Positions 25,901-39,710 of a stretch of 64,000 nucleotides of DNA are shown here, in pieces. Each line of letters starts with the position of its first letter. The stretch's first letter is position 1. The DNA lies in assembly GCF_002078875.1 (NCBI RefSeq), contig NC_034411.1:36000115-36064114 (forward strand), given 5' to 3'. The notes beneath the pieces were generated by a model, which saw nothing but the letters and a program-made list of their open reading frames with translations, made no database searches and was not told the origin of the DNA. The stretch is from Numida meleagris. Its lineage: Eukaryota > Chordata > Aves > Galliformes > Numididae. The translations under genes and the position numbers were made by a program.

Positions 25901-28900
25901 GGGAGACTGAAGAAAGATAGGTAATTAAAATGCAGAATAGAGTTATATTCAGTGTAGATAGCATACATATAATAGTAGCCTGTATTCACAGAGAAAGAAG
26001 AGTTTCATTGCATTTTGCTTTCAGAAATGAAATAATTAAAATATTTTATGCTGAATTTTCAAATTAAATATTCTGTGCATGCCTAATTCTGAATGCTTAT
26101 TTGAATCTGTGATAGAAAGGGTAGTAACAAACATAAATAGTTCCTTATATCATTTTTGTTACCCTGACTCTTAAGATGCTCGTGTGTCAGTGCTTTTATG
26201 CCTCGAGGAATACTTTTTATTTTAATAGAATGTCAGTTGCATTATTCTTTTTTGGCTATCAGCCTAATTATAAAGTAATGACATGTGACACATCATTAAT
26301 ACTGACATACCTTGGAAACAGTCCTGATTTTTTCTGCCAGTAGCCTGAGGCCAACGTGAAAAATTTAAAAATCCTGCTTTTACTTCCTCTCCAACAGAGT
26401 CCATTTCAGTCAGCACTTAAAAGACGTAAGACACTAGAATGCTTACTGTTTGCTCATACAGGAATCTTAGATTTCAGCAACATTAATTTACTGCTGGAAG
26501 TTAGGTTTTAAAGATGATACTTCAGAAGTAATGTGTGGTTTATAATGTGCAGTTTTCCCTAGTTTTCAGAGCTTAACTTATCCTGTTTCATCTTGTGTGT
26601 GGCACAGATAATGAAATAAGTAAGAGCTGTCTTTTAAAGAACCTCATTTGAGACCTACTGCTGGTCCTACTAAACCTTTGTTTATCTTTCTCATCTGTTC
26701 TTTTCTTACTTTTTTAGTCAAGGATAGGCTGCAAGGATTAAGAGTTCTAATTTGGAAGGTGGATGGTCATTGCATTGCTGTCTGAACTAGCTTCATTTGA
26801 AAGGAAACAGCCTTATTTTGTAGCAGCAAGATTGCCCTTATCTGAATTCTTGTGACCGAGACTGATTCTCTCTACCGTCCTTACTGTCCCACATGTTAAA
26901 AGAGCTTTTGCCAAAGCTGATTAGAATTACTAACAGTCGGGGCTTCCAATATTGTAATGGAGCTAATGAGGTGTTCTGTTTTTGTGTCAATTGTTGAAGG
27001 TCACGTATGCCAGTAACCCTGTACTGAAAATGCTAAATTTGTAATCTCAATGTACTTCTTAGTTTACCATCTTCTGATATTCTTGATAGAAACTAAGCCT
27101 CCAAGGTGTGATACTTTAAAAGTGCTGTTGTAAAAGAGCATTAGAACGCTGTTACCACCTGCTTCTAATAACCATTCTATCTTCTGTTTGTACAGGAGAT
27201 GACTTCCAGTGTTGACTGCATATAATGTGATGCTCTCATGTGGCTTTTATCAAGTGTTCGCTTAAAGATGATTGTTAGAAAAAAATGATATCAGACAACC
27301 GTATTCCTTAGAGCCTGTGGGACCAAGGAAGGATGCAGTAGGTGGGATTTTTCTAAGCCCTGTCACTCACTTCGATAAGAGAAGAATTGCTTTGATACTT
27401 CGCGTTTCTGAATACGCTGTTGCAACCTATGGTTGCATCTTGCTCTCAGTGAAAGCTGCAGAGTTTGTTACTATTACACTGTAAATGCAAATGCCAGGGC
27501 AGACTAAAGGACATGAAATACTGTAATTTAATTAAAAAGTATATATTTATCTACAATATACAATTTCTTCTGAGAAGAAGAGTGATGTTGCAGTATGTGC
27601 AGAGCACGGATGCTGCTTTTGGTTTCATTCTGACTCTCCTAGATATAGACTTGACTTTGATATATCCACATTTATGGACCTTGGGAATTTCAGCTGTAAG
27701 AAGAATAGAGTTTTCCCCCCTATTCGGTGTGAACATCATGAGGATGTTGTCATAGTTCTGGAATAGCTGGTTGGTGTTAAAGTAAAATAGGTGGTAGCTA
27801 GGGGGCAGGAACTTAATACTGAAGGACAGTATAGTTACTAGGTTCTGTGGAGTGCCTTTTTTTTTGTGGTGAGAATACATTTTGCTTTATGCTCTCACCT
27901 CTCTTGATACTGATTTTCTAGTGTATCTACCTGCTGTGTGATCTGATGCTGTATCTCCTCCTGGAATGTTTATTGTCAATACTAGGTAGACCGTATATGC
28001 TTTGCCATCATTTATGATAACAGTGGTATAGAGGAATTGACTGTCTCACAACTATACAAAACCACTGATAATGCAACCCAAGGAAACTTGATTAGAAAAT
28101 CTTCTACTTGAGTCTGCAGGTGGCTGGATCTGCAGATGTGAGAGGCACACCTGCTCTGTGTATTTACTTTGGTGAATCCTACTGATATTTTTCTTGCTTT
28201 CTGTTCTCCTCATCCTTCCACTAGGTGTAGAAATGTATCAAGTGGTTTTGCAGTGAGAGGCTTACTGCTTCGTACTGTTCTGAGCTTGATGTGCTCAGAT
28301 CACTAGCATTACTGTCAAATACAAAAACACCACAGAATTCTGTGCCACCATACTACTTCCTTTATCCATCCCACGTGTGCCATCTGAAAACTGTATGTGC
28401 CTGTTTTGATTGTGTAGTGTCATTTTTAGTTTCTCTCCTTTTTTCCTTTGAAGCAGTCTACATTTGTAACTATGGAAACAATGATGCTATTGATAGTGAT
28501 GCGCAATACAAAGTCAGAAACTGTTTGTTTTGGAGTTCTGAGTTTTGTTGTCTTTTACTTCAGACTTATAACATGCTTTGTGAAGTGCAGATTTTTTTTA
28601 TAGTTACCTATATCTGATGACAACATAAGAAACATACAAACCTCTCTTCAAATCAATCTGTAAAGGCTACTAAAAGAGAAGAAAGTGTGTTTGTGAAGTC
28701 CATTTACAATTGAAATGACAGATGAAACCTAGAAGAAATAAATAATAACGTTAGAATAAAGTTAAGAATAAAGTTATCAGCAGAATATATCTGTGTAACA
28801 TGTAAAACTGTGTAAAACTTTTCAGGTAGAGTGTTGGGGAAGGGTAAGACAGTTAATGTACATCAACATACAGTGTAAACATACCAGTTTTTCAGCTATA

Positions 28901-31900
28901 TCTCTGCTAAAAAAAAATCTCTTCTGTAACAGATGCATATAGTTATTCTCTGTGCTACCAGTGGACAAGCTGAGGCATGACATTGACATGTCAGAGCAGG
29001 AGAAAAGCTGAAAGTAATTTTTTCGTGAAATAGAACAAACCATTTGCTACAGAGGAGGGAGATATCAGGGCTGAGCTTGCAAAATGCTACCTGGAATGTC
29101 CTCAGCACTTTCCATTATTATTAGTGACTTTATTTAAGGAATTACAGTAGTATGGGAAGGAGTTAGAAATGTGAGAGCTGAAATGTCTGAGGATCAGAGT
29201 TTGGAACCATAGCTTCATCTGGAGGCTGAGAACTGCTTGGAGTTTATGCAGGCAAGTGGGCTGATTTAAAAAAAAAAAGAAACAATAGGAACTATTGCAA
29301 AAAAACCTAGGAATGGAGTAGCGGCCCCTCATAAAACCATCATAACTGTCAGTAAAGCTTTTACTAGATAAAATATAGACTTCTTAACTGACAGGGATGG
29401 GAGCTTGGCATAAAAAAAAAAAAAAAACAGCCTACAAACAATCTGAAACACGAGAGAGAAATGCAACCGGCAATATTTAAAGATCTGTATGTTGCAGCCT
29501 ATTAAATTGTTCAAAAATGCATTCAATTAATATGAGGAAATGTTCAAATAACAACAATATTTTAATTAGAACTCAAAATGTTTTTTAAGCTGTGAGAGTC
29601 CAGAAGTAACTGTATGGCAGCTTATATGACAGCAGATTTAAGATTTTTTTTCAAGTTGTTGTTGGACTCCCCCAAATAAGGAGTTGGTCTGTATAATGAG
29701 CATTCAGTTATTCTTTGAATACTTCCATCATACCTTTTCTTTTTTTCTTTGTGGTTCTTGGTCATCTTCTCTAAGACTCAACCAGCTTGAGCTGAGCTTA
29801 TGTGGTACCTTACTGAGGTGGGTAATTGATAATCTTTGGATTATTTCGCTTTGTACAATTTTGGACCTGTTTTGTGCTCATGTAAATGTGTACCTATGTT
29901 TGAAAGCTTCCTTCTTTAGATGCTGCTGTGGTTCTCTTTCAGTTTATTTGCATATGTGTATACAAATATGTACATGTATCTTTGTATCTCTGAGAAACTT
30001 CTTTATCTCTGAGTTGAACAGGGCATTGCTCTTGCTTTTTCTTCTATTACCAGCTTTTCCTTCAAGGATAGTTCTGGCTATGATACTTCTGTTGATGAAT
30101 TAGAAGCTGGAGAAATGACACCATAATGTATGTTTCATCCATCTTTGCTGTAGAAGATACATAAGTCCGTTGCCCATTTTTCAAGATTTTTACCATTATT
30201 GTGTTTTAATTAATTAATTAGGGTCTTCTTTGCTAACCACTAAATGGAATTTGAAGTGTAATTGATCCTCAGTGTGATTCATATCAGGAGTGCTTTTGGG
30301 GAGGTGAAGGGTTTATCATGTTGTGTTCAAACAAAAGATGTGGTGATTTCATTCTGAAAAACCTTAAGCAAGATCTGAATAGATCCCAAAGCCTGGCCAG
30401 ATAGAAATATATCCTTGATGTACTTCTCCTCAAATTCTTGTACAGATTTGTAAGAAGATGTTCCTGAAAACTGTGTTTCAGGTAAAATGAGAATTTCAAA
30501 AATATCAGCTCTTCTGCATCATTTCTGCTGCTGTTCATGTGTGTTTTCCTCTTCCTTTGACTTAAGGAAATCCCGTTCAGCTGACGTAATGTGTAGTTCT
30601 AGAGAGGAAGGATTGTTCCACAGAGAAAGAGATATCAAGCACAGTGCAGTTCAGATGCACAAAGATCATCTAGCTGAAAATGAAAATTTCTCCCTTTGAG
30701 GACTAAAGAAATATTTTCTCTTTCTCTTCCATTTATTGTTGATGTAGAAAAAGAAAAAAAAATAGCTTGCGGCCTTCATGGAAGTTATTTTGGAAGGAAT
30801 ATTATGCCAAACAAACACTTCTTTTGTAATACGATTATTGAATCATAATTGATCAAAATTGCATAAACATGAACAGAAATCTTGGTTTATTGAGTATATA
30901 AAAATGTAGTAGTCTTTGACAGTATTTCCTATTTATAATGCAACAATATTGTACCTTTCCTTCCACGCTGTAAAAATGAATTGCACATATTTGGCTATAC
31001 GACTCATTCCTCTTGTAGATGCATTGTGACTAAAATAAATCAGAATTTCCTTGCTCTTCAAGATTCTGTTTTCAGTACTAAAGTATTTTGAAGAGCTGTA
31101 ATTCAAAGTGCCCTAAATTCTGGTGGAAAAACATAATTTATCTGATCTACTTTTATATCAGGATGAATAAGCAGTTTACTGAATGCCTTTTAAAAGAAAG
31201 ACATATTAGGGCTTCTTCACACCTACATTTATCTAAACTACAGACTGTAAGAAATATAAATCTGTGAACTAGATTCTGCCCTCAGGTATAGATTCACTGT
31301 AGCTCTTGATATCAGTGGGAAGCATACAACTGCATTTGATTATAGAATCAGTATCAGTGTAGAAGAATGGCAAAGCTCAATAAGAAACAAAACAACTCCC
31401 CCTCAAAATTACACAACCTTGAGGTAGGTGTTTTACGATAAGAATTCTCTTTATGTTGCACGCTTCTGTCTGTATGTAGTGCAGTATATGGAACAATTCG
31501 TGACTGTACCATGATGTTGGCATGTTTGGTGATACAGGCAAGAAAAGTGGGATCTGAAGAATAAACTCAATATTATGAAATGGAATGACTTCCTAGGAGC
31601 AAGCGTACAACTTACTGTATGAATTAAAGCTGTCATAGAGGGCTATGCTGAGATTTCCGTATGGCTAAAATAGTTTATTTTTGCTGTGTCATCTGTAATG
31701 TAGATAATCTATACTATAATTGAACTCGATTAAGTTCTGTGAAGTTTAACTGTTTATTTTATACAGAGTACCCTAAATTTATCAAAGTACTACATTAGAT
31801 AGAAAAGTACTGTTATTTTAGGAATTCTCTGTTAGCCAGTTACACTGTAAAGAACAAGAGTTCTACCCAGCTGCTCACAGTATTACTAGATTTCAAATGT

Positions 31901-33157
31901 CTCAGATTTTTTTCATAGTTACTAAGCAACCACAAATCTCATTCAAGTCGCTAAGAGGTAAAGTTTTTAGTAACTTTTCACAAATCATGTCTTTCGTGCT
32001 ACCCAAATCAAATTGGGAAAATAAATAATAGGATTCTGGTTCCTTAGGTTAAGGGTAGTGAATGGTATCTGTCAGAAGAGAAGAACCATACTAATGCTCA
32101 TGAGGCTAAAACATTTGCTTGGTGTCTTAAAAAGAGGAGAAATGCCTTTCTTCCTAATATATAATCAAAATCTACTTTTTTTCTTTTTAATTTAAAAGCT
32201 TTACCCCTTATTTAGTCACTATACTCCTTTACAAAGAGTCTCTCCACATCTTTCTTGTAGGCCCTCATTAAATATTGGAATTTTCAGTGTTTGAGCAATT
32301 CAGCTATTCTGTTGCTGAACTGTTCTTGTGACCTGAACTACTTTGTCCCATTTATTGTGGACAAAAATAGTTCTGATCTTACTTTCCATTTACCAGCAAT
32401 TCCACCTAAGTTAAAATTAAATTTGGATCTTTAAGTGCATATTCAATTATTAAATACAGTGTGCTATTCTCCTTCAGGTTGTTTGTGTCTCATTTTGATA
32501 TATATATCCAGAAAAAAAGTATAGAGATCGTCTATTAATATAATTTCATTTGTATTTTTTATTTATCTGTTTTGATGGATCTGTAGCTGTCATCACATTA
32601 ACTTTTTAACAGAAACTCAGGAACACAGTTGATCAGGCAGGCCATAACCAGTGCTATTGTCTTTGGGATTCTCTTGCTTTATGCTTTTATTTTTTATTTT
32701 ATTTTTTCTCTCTGGAAATTGAGTGATAGCTTTGATTCCAGAATTCCAGTTGGATTTCTTTCTATAGGAGCTCTCATTTTAAGCTATGGAAAATAAAGTG
32801 TCCTACAGCCATAAATGAATAAGTCTAGATTGGCTGTGCCTTTTGTTTCCAAGTCAAAAAGACAACCTAGGATGCAGAGATTTCACTTTATGCTGTCTGG
32901 AAGGGTATTACACAGGACCATGGATCTGTTTTTAAGTACCTTTGATTTGCCATTCTTTTATTTATTTATTTAAATGTATTGAGGAACTACACTTCATGCT
33001 TTGACTTTGAACAGAAATTCTGCTCTTTGTGTCCTGTGAAATAGTTTCTTGAACTAGATCATTTTATGGTGCTTGGTTGCTCTCAGCAATGTTAAAAGAT
33101 ATGGAATAAGTTCAAGGAAAGAAAAAATCTGCAAGTGAAGCACTGAAGGGAAAATAT

Positions 33158-33415
33158 TTAGCATTTCATCATTTTGTCACTTGCAGTACGTTCATGTGAC
33201 CCATGCCAAGGTTGAGTGAGGCCAGCACGGATCTGCAGGTATTTCTGAAAATAATGCCGAAGCTTCACTAGGTGGTGCTCTTCCCCCTGGGTAGTGAACA
33301 AACATTGCACCGTGATGCTGACAGGGTTTCTGTTGAGGAAGAAAGGAATACTGGTCTCATAAACCGTGTCTTCCATGGTAGGTGTTGGTATTGATGTCCT
33401 GGTGAAATTATTAAA
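33158..33415 (-). other. Stop-free antisense island, unidentified
   Basis: On the minus strand a frame of about 85 codons runs from about 33415 to the stop at 33158, with an ATG at 33376 (72 codons from there). It is more GC-rich and less simple than the surrounding intron and reads like degraded coding sequence (for example HHLVKLRHYFQKYLQIRAG). I do not recognise the protein. It could be a remnant of a transposon or processed gene, an exapted element, or chance. Confidence 0.3.
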
Positions 33416-36400
33416 ACAACCAAAAAAAAGACTAGATCAATTACTTAATACTCATTCTGCAGTTACCACAGTGGAAAGCCTTTACTATAATCATGAGTTC
33501 ATCAATAAACCTTAAGTTTATTGCGTGCACTTATTAGACACGGGAGGTTGTTGGGTTTTCGCGTTCTACTAGCAAACTGAAAATATAACTTCTGTGCATG
33601 AAATTCTACACTCTTAAGTATAAAACCAAGATGGCTAAGAGATCTGGGGAGACTTCTCAGTAGAAGCTGAGACCAGGTAATTTCTATATATTTCTTTCCT
33701 CAGTGCGTGGAATGGTCTTTGCCTCACCTTCAGAATAGTATTTCAGGATCACCAAGATGGAAGTGGAGCTTGTTACAAATTCAATCATTCACATGATTTG
33801 TTCCTAAAGGTTGGCATTTTTGGTTGTCTTGGCAGGCCTTAGCAAGAAGAAATGGATTTCTGTATGGTCTCACATTTCTCCATTATCCCACTTTTTGAGC
33901 TTTTCATTTAATCCATAATAAGACATGGTAAATGGATTTTAGATGAGTATTCAAATTTGACGTGAATATCTTAGCATCTCTTGAAGGTTTAGCCATATTG
34001 TTGGCTGTGTTTAAATATTTTTGTCCTATTCTTTTTGCAGGCTGTGTTGAATAGATAGACTACTTACATGCTTATTTATTAGTCAGTCGTACTTAAAAGT
34101 GTTAACAGAAGCATTCAGCATGATTGCATTTTTAGCTATCTTTGTGACAGAAACTTTCTCAAACAGAAAGCATCTGGTAGTTGCAGTTGAGGGGGAGAAT
34201 GTTTCCTTTCTGACTTTTTTTTATTTAAAGCAGTGAATTTTTTTCCTTTTTACTTTGTAGATGTAGACATGGAATTTTACTTTGTGTGTCCCTAGGTGCA
34301 GGATAAATGCTGTCCTCACTCAGGTTATTAACGTTAAGTTCTTGAAAGTTACCAAGTCGTTTCTGTGCAGGTGAAATGCTGTAGAAGTTTTTATTCACTA
34401 GTGTCCTGATGGTAGCCTGCTAGAAGTGTGAAAAGTGGGCTTTTCTCACTGAAGTTGGGTGTACTGTAGAATGATCTAAATTAAATCTTATGTTTTGATT
34501 ACATTTTCCATTTTGCCTTCAAAGTAAATGTCACTATTAAAGCAGTGAATGACTTCTGACAAGTGAGAATAAATGAGATGTTAGTCAATAGCCAGCATAA
34601 CTCCTTTGTCATGAATGAAGAGATGAATGATGCCTTGAGGATGTAGTCTGCATTAGAATATAGTAGAAAAACAGTGGTAGATAGAATACTGCATTGAAAT
34701 GCAATAGTAGTCATACCTTTTGGTAATGCTAGGATGATTTGTGATGAGTGATCTGTTGTATCACACTTCTAATCTGTCAGATCTCAGCCTATTGCCTTCC
34801 GGTAAAGATTCAGTGTGGTCTTGCAGAGGGAGACTGAGTGTGGGAGAAATAAGATTGTCTACATTGCGCTGCTGAATGGTTTTGAACAAATCATTCCATG
34901 TCAAGGAAGCAGAAAAACTTACAGGCCCTTTGTGCTTAGGTGTTTAGGATGCAGCTAAGTAAGACGTAGGTATTATTTAAAATGGATGAATCAGTGTTTA
35001 TCTGAAAAGTAAACAACCCTTACCCACATTATTGAGAAACAAGATTGGAACTACAAAAACTCTTTATTTGTACAGTACTGCAAGAACTGTAGACTCCTCA
35101 TGGCTGGTGAATTGTTGTGCTATGGCAAGAATGCAGTTTGCAAAAGAGCAAAGAAGCTTGTCTAAAGTCAAATATTGCATTCAGAAAATAAGGCACTGAG
35201 AACATGGATATGATTCATTGTTCTGATTTCCTGTTCAACAAAATGGTAGCAATGTTGTTCCTCTGTTTTCCATTTGTAATTTGTAGAGGACTAAACCAGA
35301 CTTCAAAGAGACACTGAAGATAAAATTATTTGCGTTTTTGGACAGTGGGTAGTATGGTGATGGCAGTATCACAGTAATAAATATTGCCTTTTTTCCCTGA
35401 TAACTCTTTTACCAGTTACATTTTTCAGAACTCACTGTGATTATGCAATTCATTACAGATCTAACCTTTGACTTTCTGATTAAGGGATTCTGTGTCCTTT
35501 TTGAGTGAAGTTTTTCCAGCATGGAGAACTTTGACTCCCAGCAGAGTGTTGAGCAGAAATGCAGTGGTTAAATCTGCACATGATGGAAATATACTTCCTG
35601 GAGTTGTCTATTCTGTTCCTTTACCTGTTTTGAGTTCTCCTCTGAGTGATGACAAGGAAGGAATGTACATGAGCTACAGTGCAGGCCCATCTGTGAATAC
35701 CAGATGGCATCTATAATAGTTTTTCCAATGATCTGCTTATTTTCATTTCAATTTCTTGTAAATTGTCTAGGGAAACTCGTGCACTGAAACAAGAATATTG
35801 GAAGTACTGGCCTTTATTGATGGTGTGGCATTTTGTGTTTTCTAACCACTGTAGCCTAACCTCATTTCTGTAATACCTATGAATACTGTGCTTGAAATAA
35901 TATGAAATTTTAGAAGCACAGAGAGGATATCTATATCTAAAGCGGAATGTGGGAGCCATGCTTGAGAGATTTTGCTTTTCAGCAGTTTAAAGCTAATCAG
36001 GACACTGAATAAGAATTATGGCGAGTGTAAGTAAAGAGGCATTCATTCACAGTATGTTTTCCCCAAGATTATTTTTTTTGTAACCTATACTGTAATTGTA
36101 CCTCTCAGCAGTATATCTTAATGTTTGAACATTCACTATGCTGAAGTTCAAGTCCTGTTTTTCAGTCTTCATTCATGTGGATAGCTTGTGTTTAACACGA
36201 CTTGTGAAGATCTGAATGAACCTATGCAGTTCTATGCAGAGTATTCCTGTGAAATAGGAGTAGATTTGCAAAACAGTGGGCTATAAGTAATGTGTTTTTT
36301 GCACTAAGGTTAATATTATTGACATCTGTGATACTGCCAGCAGTATTTGTTTCCCCAAACTGTGTGCGCATGTGTATCCATGTCTGCAGCTGTTTGAGTT

Positions 36401-37052
36401 ATGACTTAAGTTTTTCCACCTAGCTTAAATCAATCCATGCTTTATCAGTGTGGTCCTTTCTTTTACTATTACACCTGTCTGTGTTAAACACACGGAAATG
36501 TGCTTGAGGTGTTGTAGAGAAAAGACTATACTATTAAAAGTGCATCTTGTCTATAGAACTGTATCAGCAGGAGGTTTGGGCATTTCATATCCATTATTAT
36601 TCTGTCAGATCATTTTGTGATATCCATGTAATACTTAGTTGAAGACATTAAAATATATTCAAATGTTTTTGCATGTATTGCTTTTGAGCTAGCAAGTACC
36701 ATGTGTTCCTTCTTAACCTCTACAGCAGATACGGTAATTTCTTTTTGGAGGTCTCTCTTCATTTACCTCTTGTACTCATAAAACTGTAGCTGTGGAGTGA
36801 TAGCTTTGCTAATGATTTAAAATATTTTCTCTACTCTGTATTAGTGTCCAGTTTCTTTTCACTTTTCATAAACTTTTATCAAGTAAGATTAAAAGCACCT
36901 TAGCATGTCACTCATAAACCAATTTATTTGCCAAACGCAATCTTCTGAGATTATGTCTTTTTTCAGTTATAAATAACAACAGTAGGATCAGTATCACTTT
37001 GTTAGAATCTTGTTGGATGCTAGTGAGGCTGAGTCATAATCGTAGACAGTGC

Positions 37053-37172
37053 AGGATTTTGAGTCTGATGTTATGTTGGATTTTGTGCTATTTCTGGTAG
37101 TGTCCAAGGTAGGATTATTTTAAGCCTGATGGTGTGTTGGGTTTTGTAATGTTTCTGGTTGTCTGAGGTAGG
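37053..37172. repeat. Imperfect tandem duplication, about 60-base unit
   Basis: Copy one (37053-37110) and copy two (37111-37172) share the order AGGATT, a CTGATG block, TGTTGG/TTTTGT, TTTCTGGT, a GTC block and AGGTAGG. They differ by several substitutions and small indels, so the duplication is old. No coding or RNA signal is visible. Confidence 0.7.
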
Positions 37173-37247
37173 CATATGACCAATTTACGACCAGTCAAGC
37201 AGTTCCTTCTGCAATCACAAAACCTCTTTATGAGCTATTATACATTC

Positions 37248-37265
37248 TTTTTTTTTTTTTTTTTT
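37248..37265. repeat. Poly-T tract, 18 bases
   Basis: Uninterrupted run of 18 T, followed by GCATTTTAG. It is not at the end of a recognisable retroelement, so it is recorded as simple sequence only. Confidence 0.9.
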
Positions 37266-39182
37266 GCATTTTAGTTCATTTTTCATTGATTCAGCTCAGT
37301 ACAGAAATCTAACAAAAAGCATAATTTTATTGTATTGAAATTTTAGCCTAAACCCTAGAGCAAGGAACCAAATCATACACACAGTGCAGTTGGAGATCTG
37401 CATTAAGAGATCTGTTTATTTATAGATACAATGTTTTGCTAATTATTTGCAGTTAATAGATATTAATTACAGGAATTTGGATGGTACGTTACCAAAATTA
37501 CATCATAATGTAGCAAAAAACCGAATTAGACTGGTTGTACATATGAAAGACATTTAAGTTTTTGATTTTTGCCTTTTCTGAAGTACCTGGAAAGCCGCAG
37601 GATTTGTCCCGTAAATCTTCTGTAGTTTAAGATTTGTGGGTCACAAGATACAAGTAAAAAATAGAGATAAATATAACGGATCAAACTTGCTACAGAATAA
37701 ATCCTGTTCATGGATATTATACAAAAATAGTCACCTGTACAGACTAAGACTGTTTGCGAGCATAATCTAAGAAGCCCCTTAAAAACCACGACCTTTTGCA
37801 AACAAGAGGTTATTACTCCACCTAAATCTTTGTAACTGATGTCTGACTTGGCCACAATTTGAATTTTGCCATCAACTTAAATGAATGCAAGTGAAAGAAC
37901 TTATTAAGTAAAAAGCAGAAGCAGAATAATTTTGGATATAATTTGAACGTCCTCTTGGGTTAATGGCATTTACAGTGTTTATTGAAGACCCTGAATTCAG
38001 AGTTGCTGACGCCCAGAATAATTGAAGCATCTCAGCATACATTGTTGATGCTCTTTAATTATAATACATGTGAAAGAGAGGTTACTTGCACATACATTTT
38101 CACGTGTTACAAAGTGCAGTCTACCGTCACTGAATATTTTAAAAAACAAAAAAAGTTAAGAATTCCAATTCCATTGCAAGTGTGCAAAATTATTCATATT
38201 TTATATTAGCACAGCGTTATCACTGAGAATGTTGTAACTCAGTAAATCAGCTAACAAATCCAAGTGGTATTTATAGAAGCTCTTTGGGAAACCAACATTC
38301 TTTTAACCACTTCAAACCATTGCTTCTCTTTGCAGCTTTTAGGTAATGGAAATTCTAAACAAGAAAGACTCATTCTAGCTTATTGTAATAATAATTTACA
38401 AGGGTCTTTTTTGGTTTTGACTGTCTGTATTTCTTTCAATCCGCTATCTTGCACTGCTCACCAGACTTTGCAGTTCAGATAAAAAGAGTCTTTGATGGTC
38501 TGTGCTTCACTAAGAATGCACGAGAAAATGCATTTCATCTCCTGGCCTGACAAATTGATTTTTTTTTTTTTTACAGAGTATTGCTTGATCTTAAAGCTTG
38601 AAAGTGATGTGTTAATGTCTCAGATCTATTTCCATTCACTGTTCTTAAAATGGAATTTGCAAGTTCTGAATTTTGTCTGTTTTGGAATCTTTTTGAAGGA
38701 AAAGAGATTTTTTAATAAACACAAAGTTAAGGAGAATGTTGTATGAATTATTTCATGGCTACCTTCAGACATACTTCCCCAAAGGAAGATATATTTATTA
38801 TTTTCTTTCACTTAGAATTACTTTTCCAGTTTTAGAATTCAGTTGCAGTATTACGTGATGTTTCAAAGTGGTTCCATTGCTTCAGTACATTTCATTTTTT
38901 TATTTTTATTTTCTGGAGATATGTGGATGATTGAAAACTAAGCTATACATTCTAGATTTTGTTTTGAAGTATGCACTCAAATGCGATGCTCATCAATACA
39001 AATATCTTCCAAAAAATTACCTGATTATTGCAAGCACCAATCTGGTGGACGAATTGATGGATTTACATGTGCAGGCTAGATTGTTTAAAAACTTTTTATT
39101 TTCCAAGTTAAGACAATTATCTTATCATATTATTTTATTCTGTCAAATTATCTTGCTGGGGAAAAACATTTTTAGAGAGATA

Positions 39183-39710
39183 CAAGGGCTGCTCTGAAAG
39201 TAATACCTCCTGTTTTATTATGTTGATCCATGGTGTCAGAGGCAGATGATGGTGGTACAGCAGTAGAGGTTGAACCTTCCCACCAATATTCCATTACATT
39301 TTTTTGCTGTGTGACAGATGGCAGCATGGAAGTACATATGAAGCAAATGTGTGTCGTCGAATTCCTCCATGGGGAATAAATGGCACCCACTGACATTTAT
39401 CAACACATGCTGAACGTTTCTAGTGACCAAAAAGTGGATATGAGCACAAAGAGGCAATGGGTGCTGTGTTTCAACAGTGGCAACAGTGACATGAAACATA
39501 AGCCATGTTTTGGATGTCCATGTCACACCACTGAGTGAAGAGTGTCTCTATCAGCTCATCTGTGTGAATCTGCTAATGATGGTGACTATGCTGAAAAATA
39601 ATATTTTGTAGCTGAGAATTTGCTCTATCAAATAGTATTATTGTGCTCTTTTTATCTGTTGTAGTTTCCATAGAAGTAAGTAGGAGGCATTACTTTTGGA
39701 GTTACCTACA
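39183..39710 (+). mobile_element. Mariner-type DNA transposon, internally deleted (Galluhop-like)
   Basis: A 528-base element flanked by TA on both sides (39181-39182 and 39711-39712), the mariner target-site signature. The termini are imperfect inverted repeats: GAAAGTAATACCTCCTGTTT near the left and AGGAGGCATTACTTTTGGAG near the right. On the + strand, 39359-39538 encodes a mariner/SETMAR-like N-terminal transposase segment in one frame: EFLHGE, an in-frame TAA at 39377, a helix-turn-helix block with a VDMSTKRQWVLCF core, then a TGA at 39536. An autonomous mariner is about 1.2-1.3 kb, so most of the catalytic domain is missing and this copy is dead. The family name is from memory of chicken repeats. 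Confidence 0.85.

Larger units (their letters stand above)
22972..39180 (+). other. RGS7: RGS7 intron after the first coding exon, proximal part
   Basis: AT-rich intronic DNA between the first coding exon and the mariner element. I looked for the next RGS7 exon (the segment leading into the DEP domain) and did not find it. Long homopolymer and simple-sequence tracts occur, for example 18 T at 37248-37265 and TTAATTAATTAA near 30206. There is an imperfect ~60-base tandem duplication at 37053-37172 and a stop-free antisense island at 33158-33415. I see no tRNA, processed gene or well-preserved transposon. Open frames of 60-139 codons here show no recognisable domain. Confidence 0.7.

Noticed and set aside
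29684..30103. 139-codon sense frame with hydrophobic, Cys-rich segments resembling a membrane protein
   Set aside because: T-rich intron sequence encodes Phe/Leu/Cys-rich peptides by composition. No splice context or family resemblance was seen.
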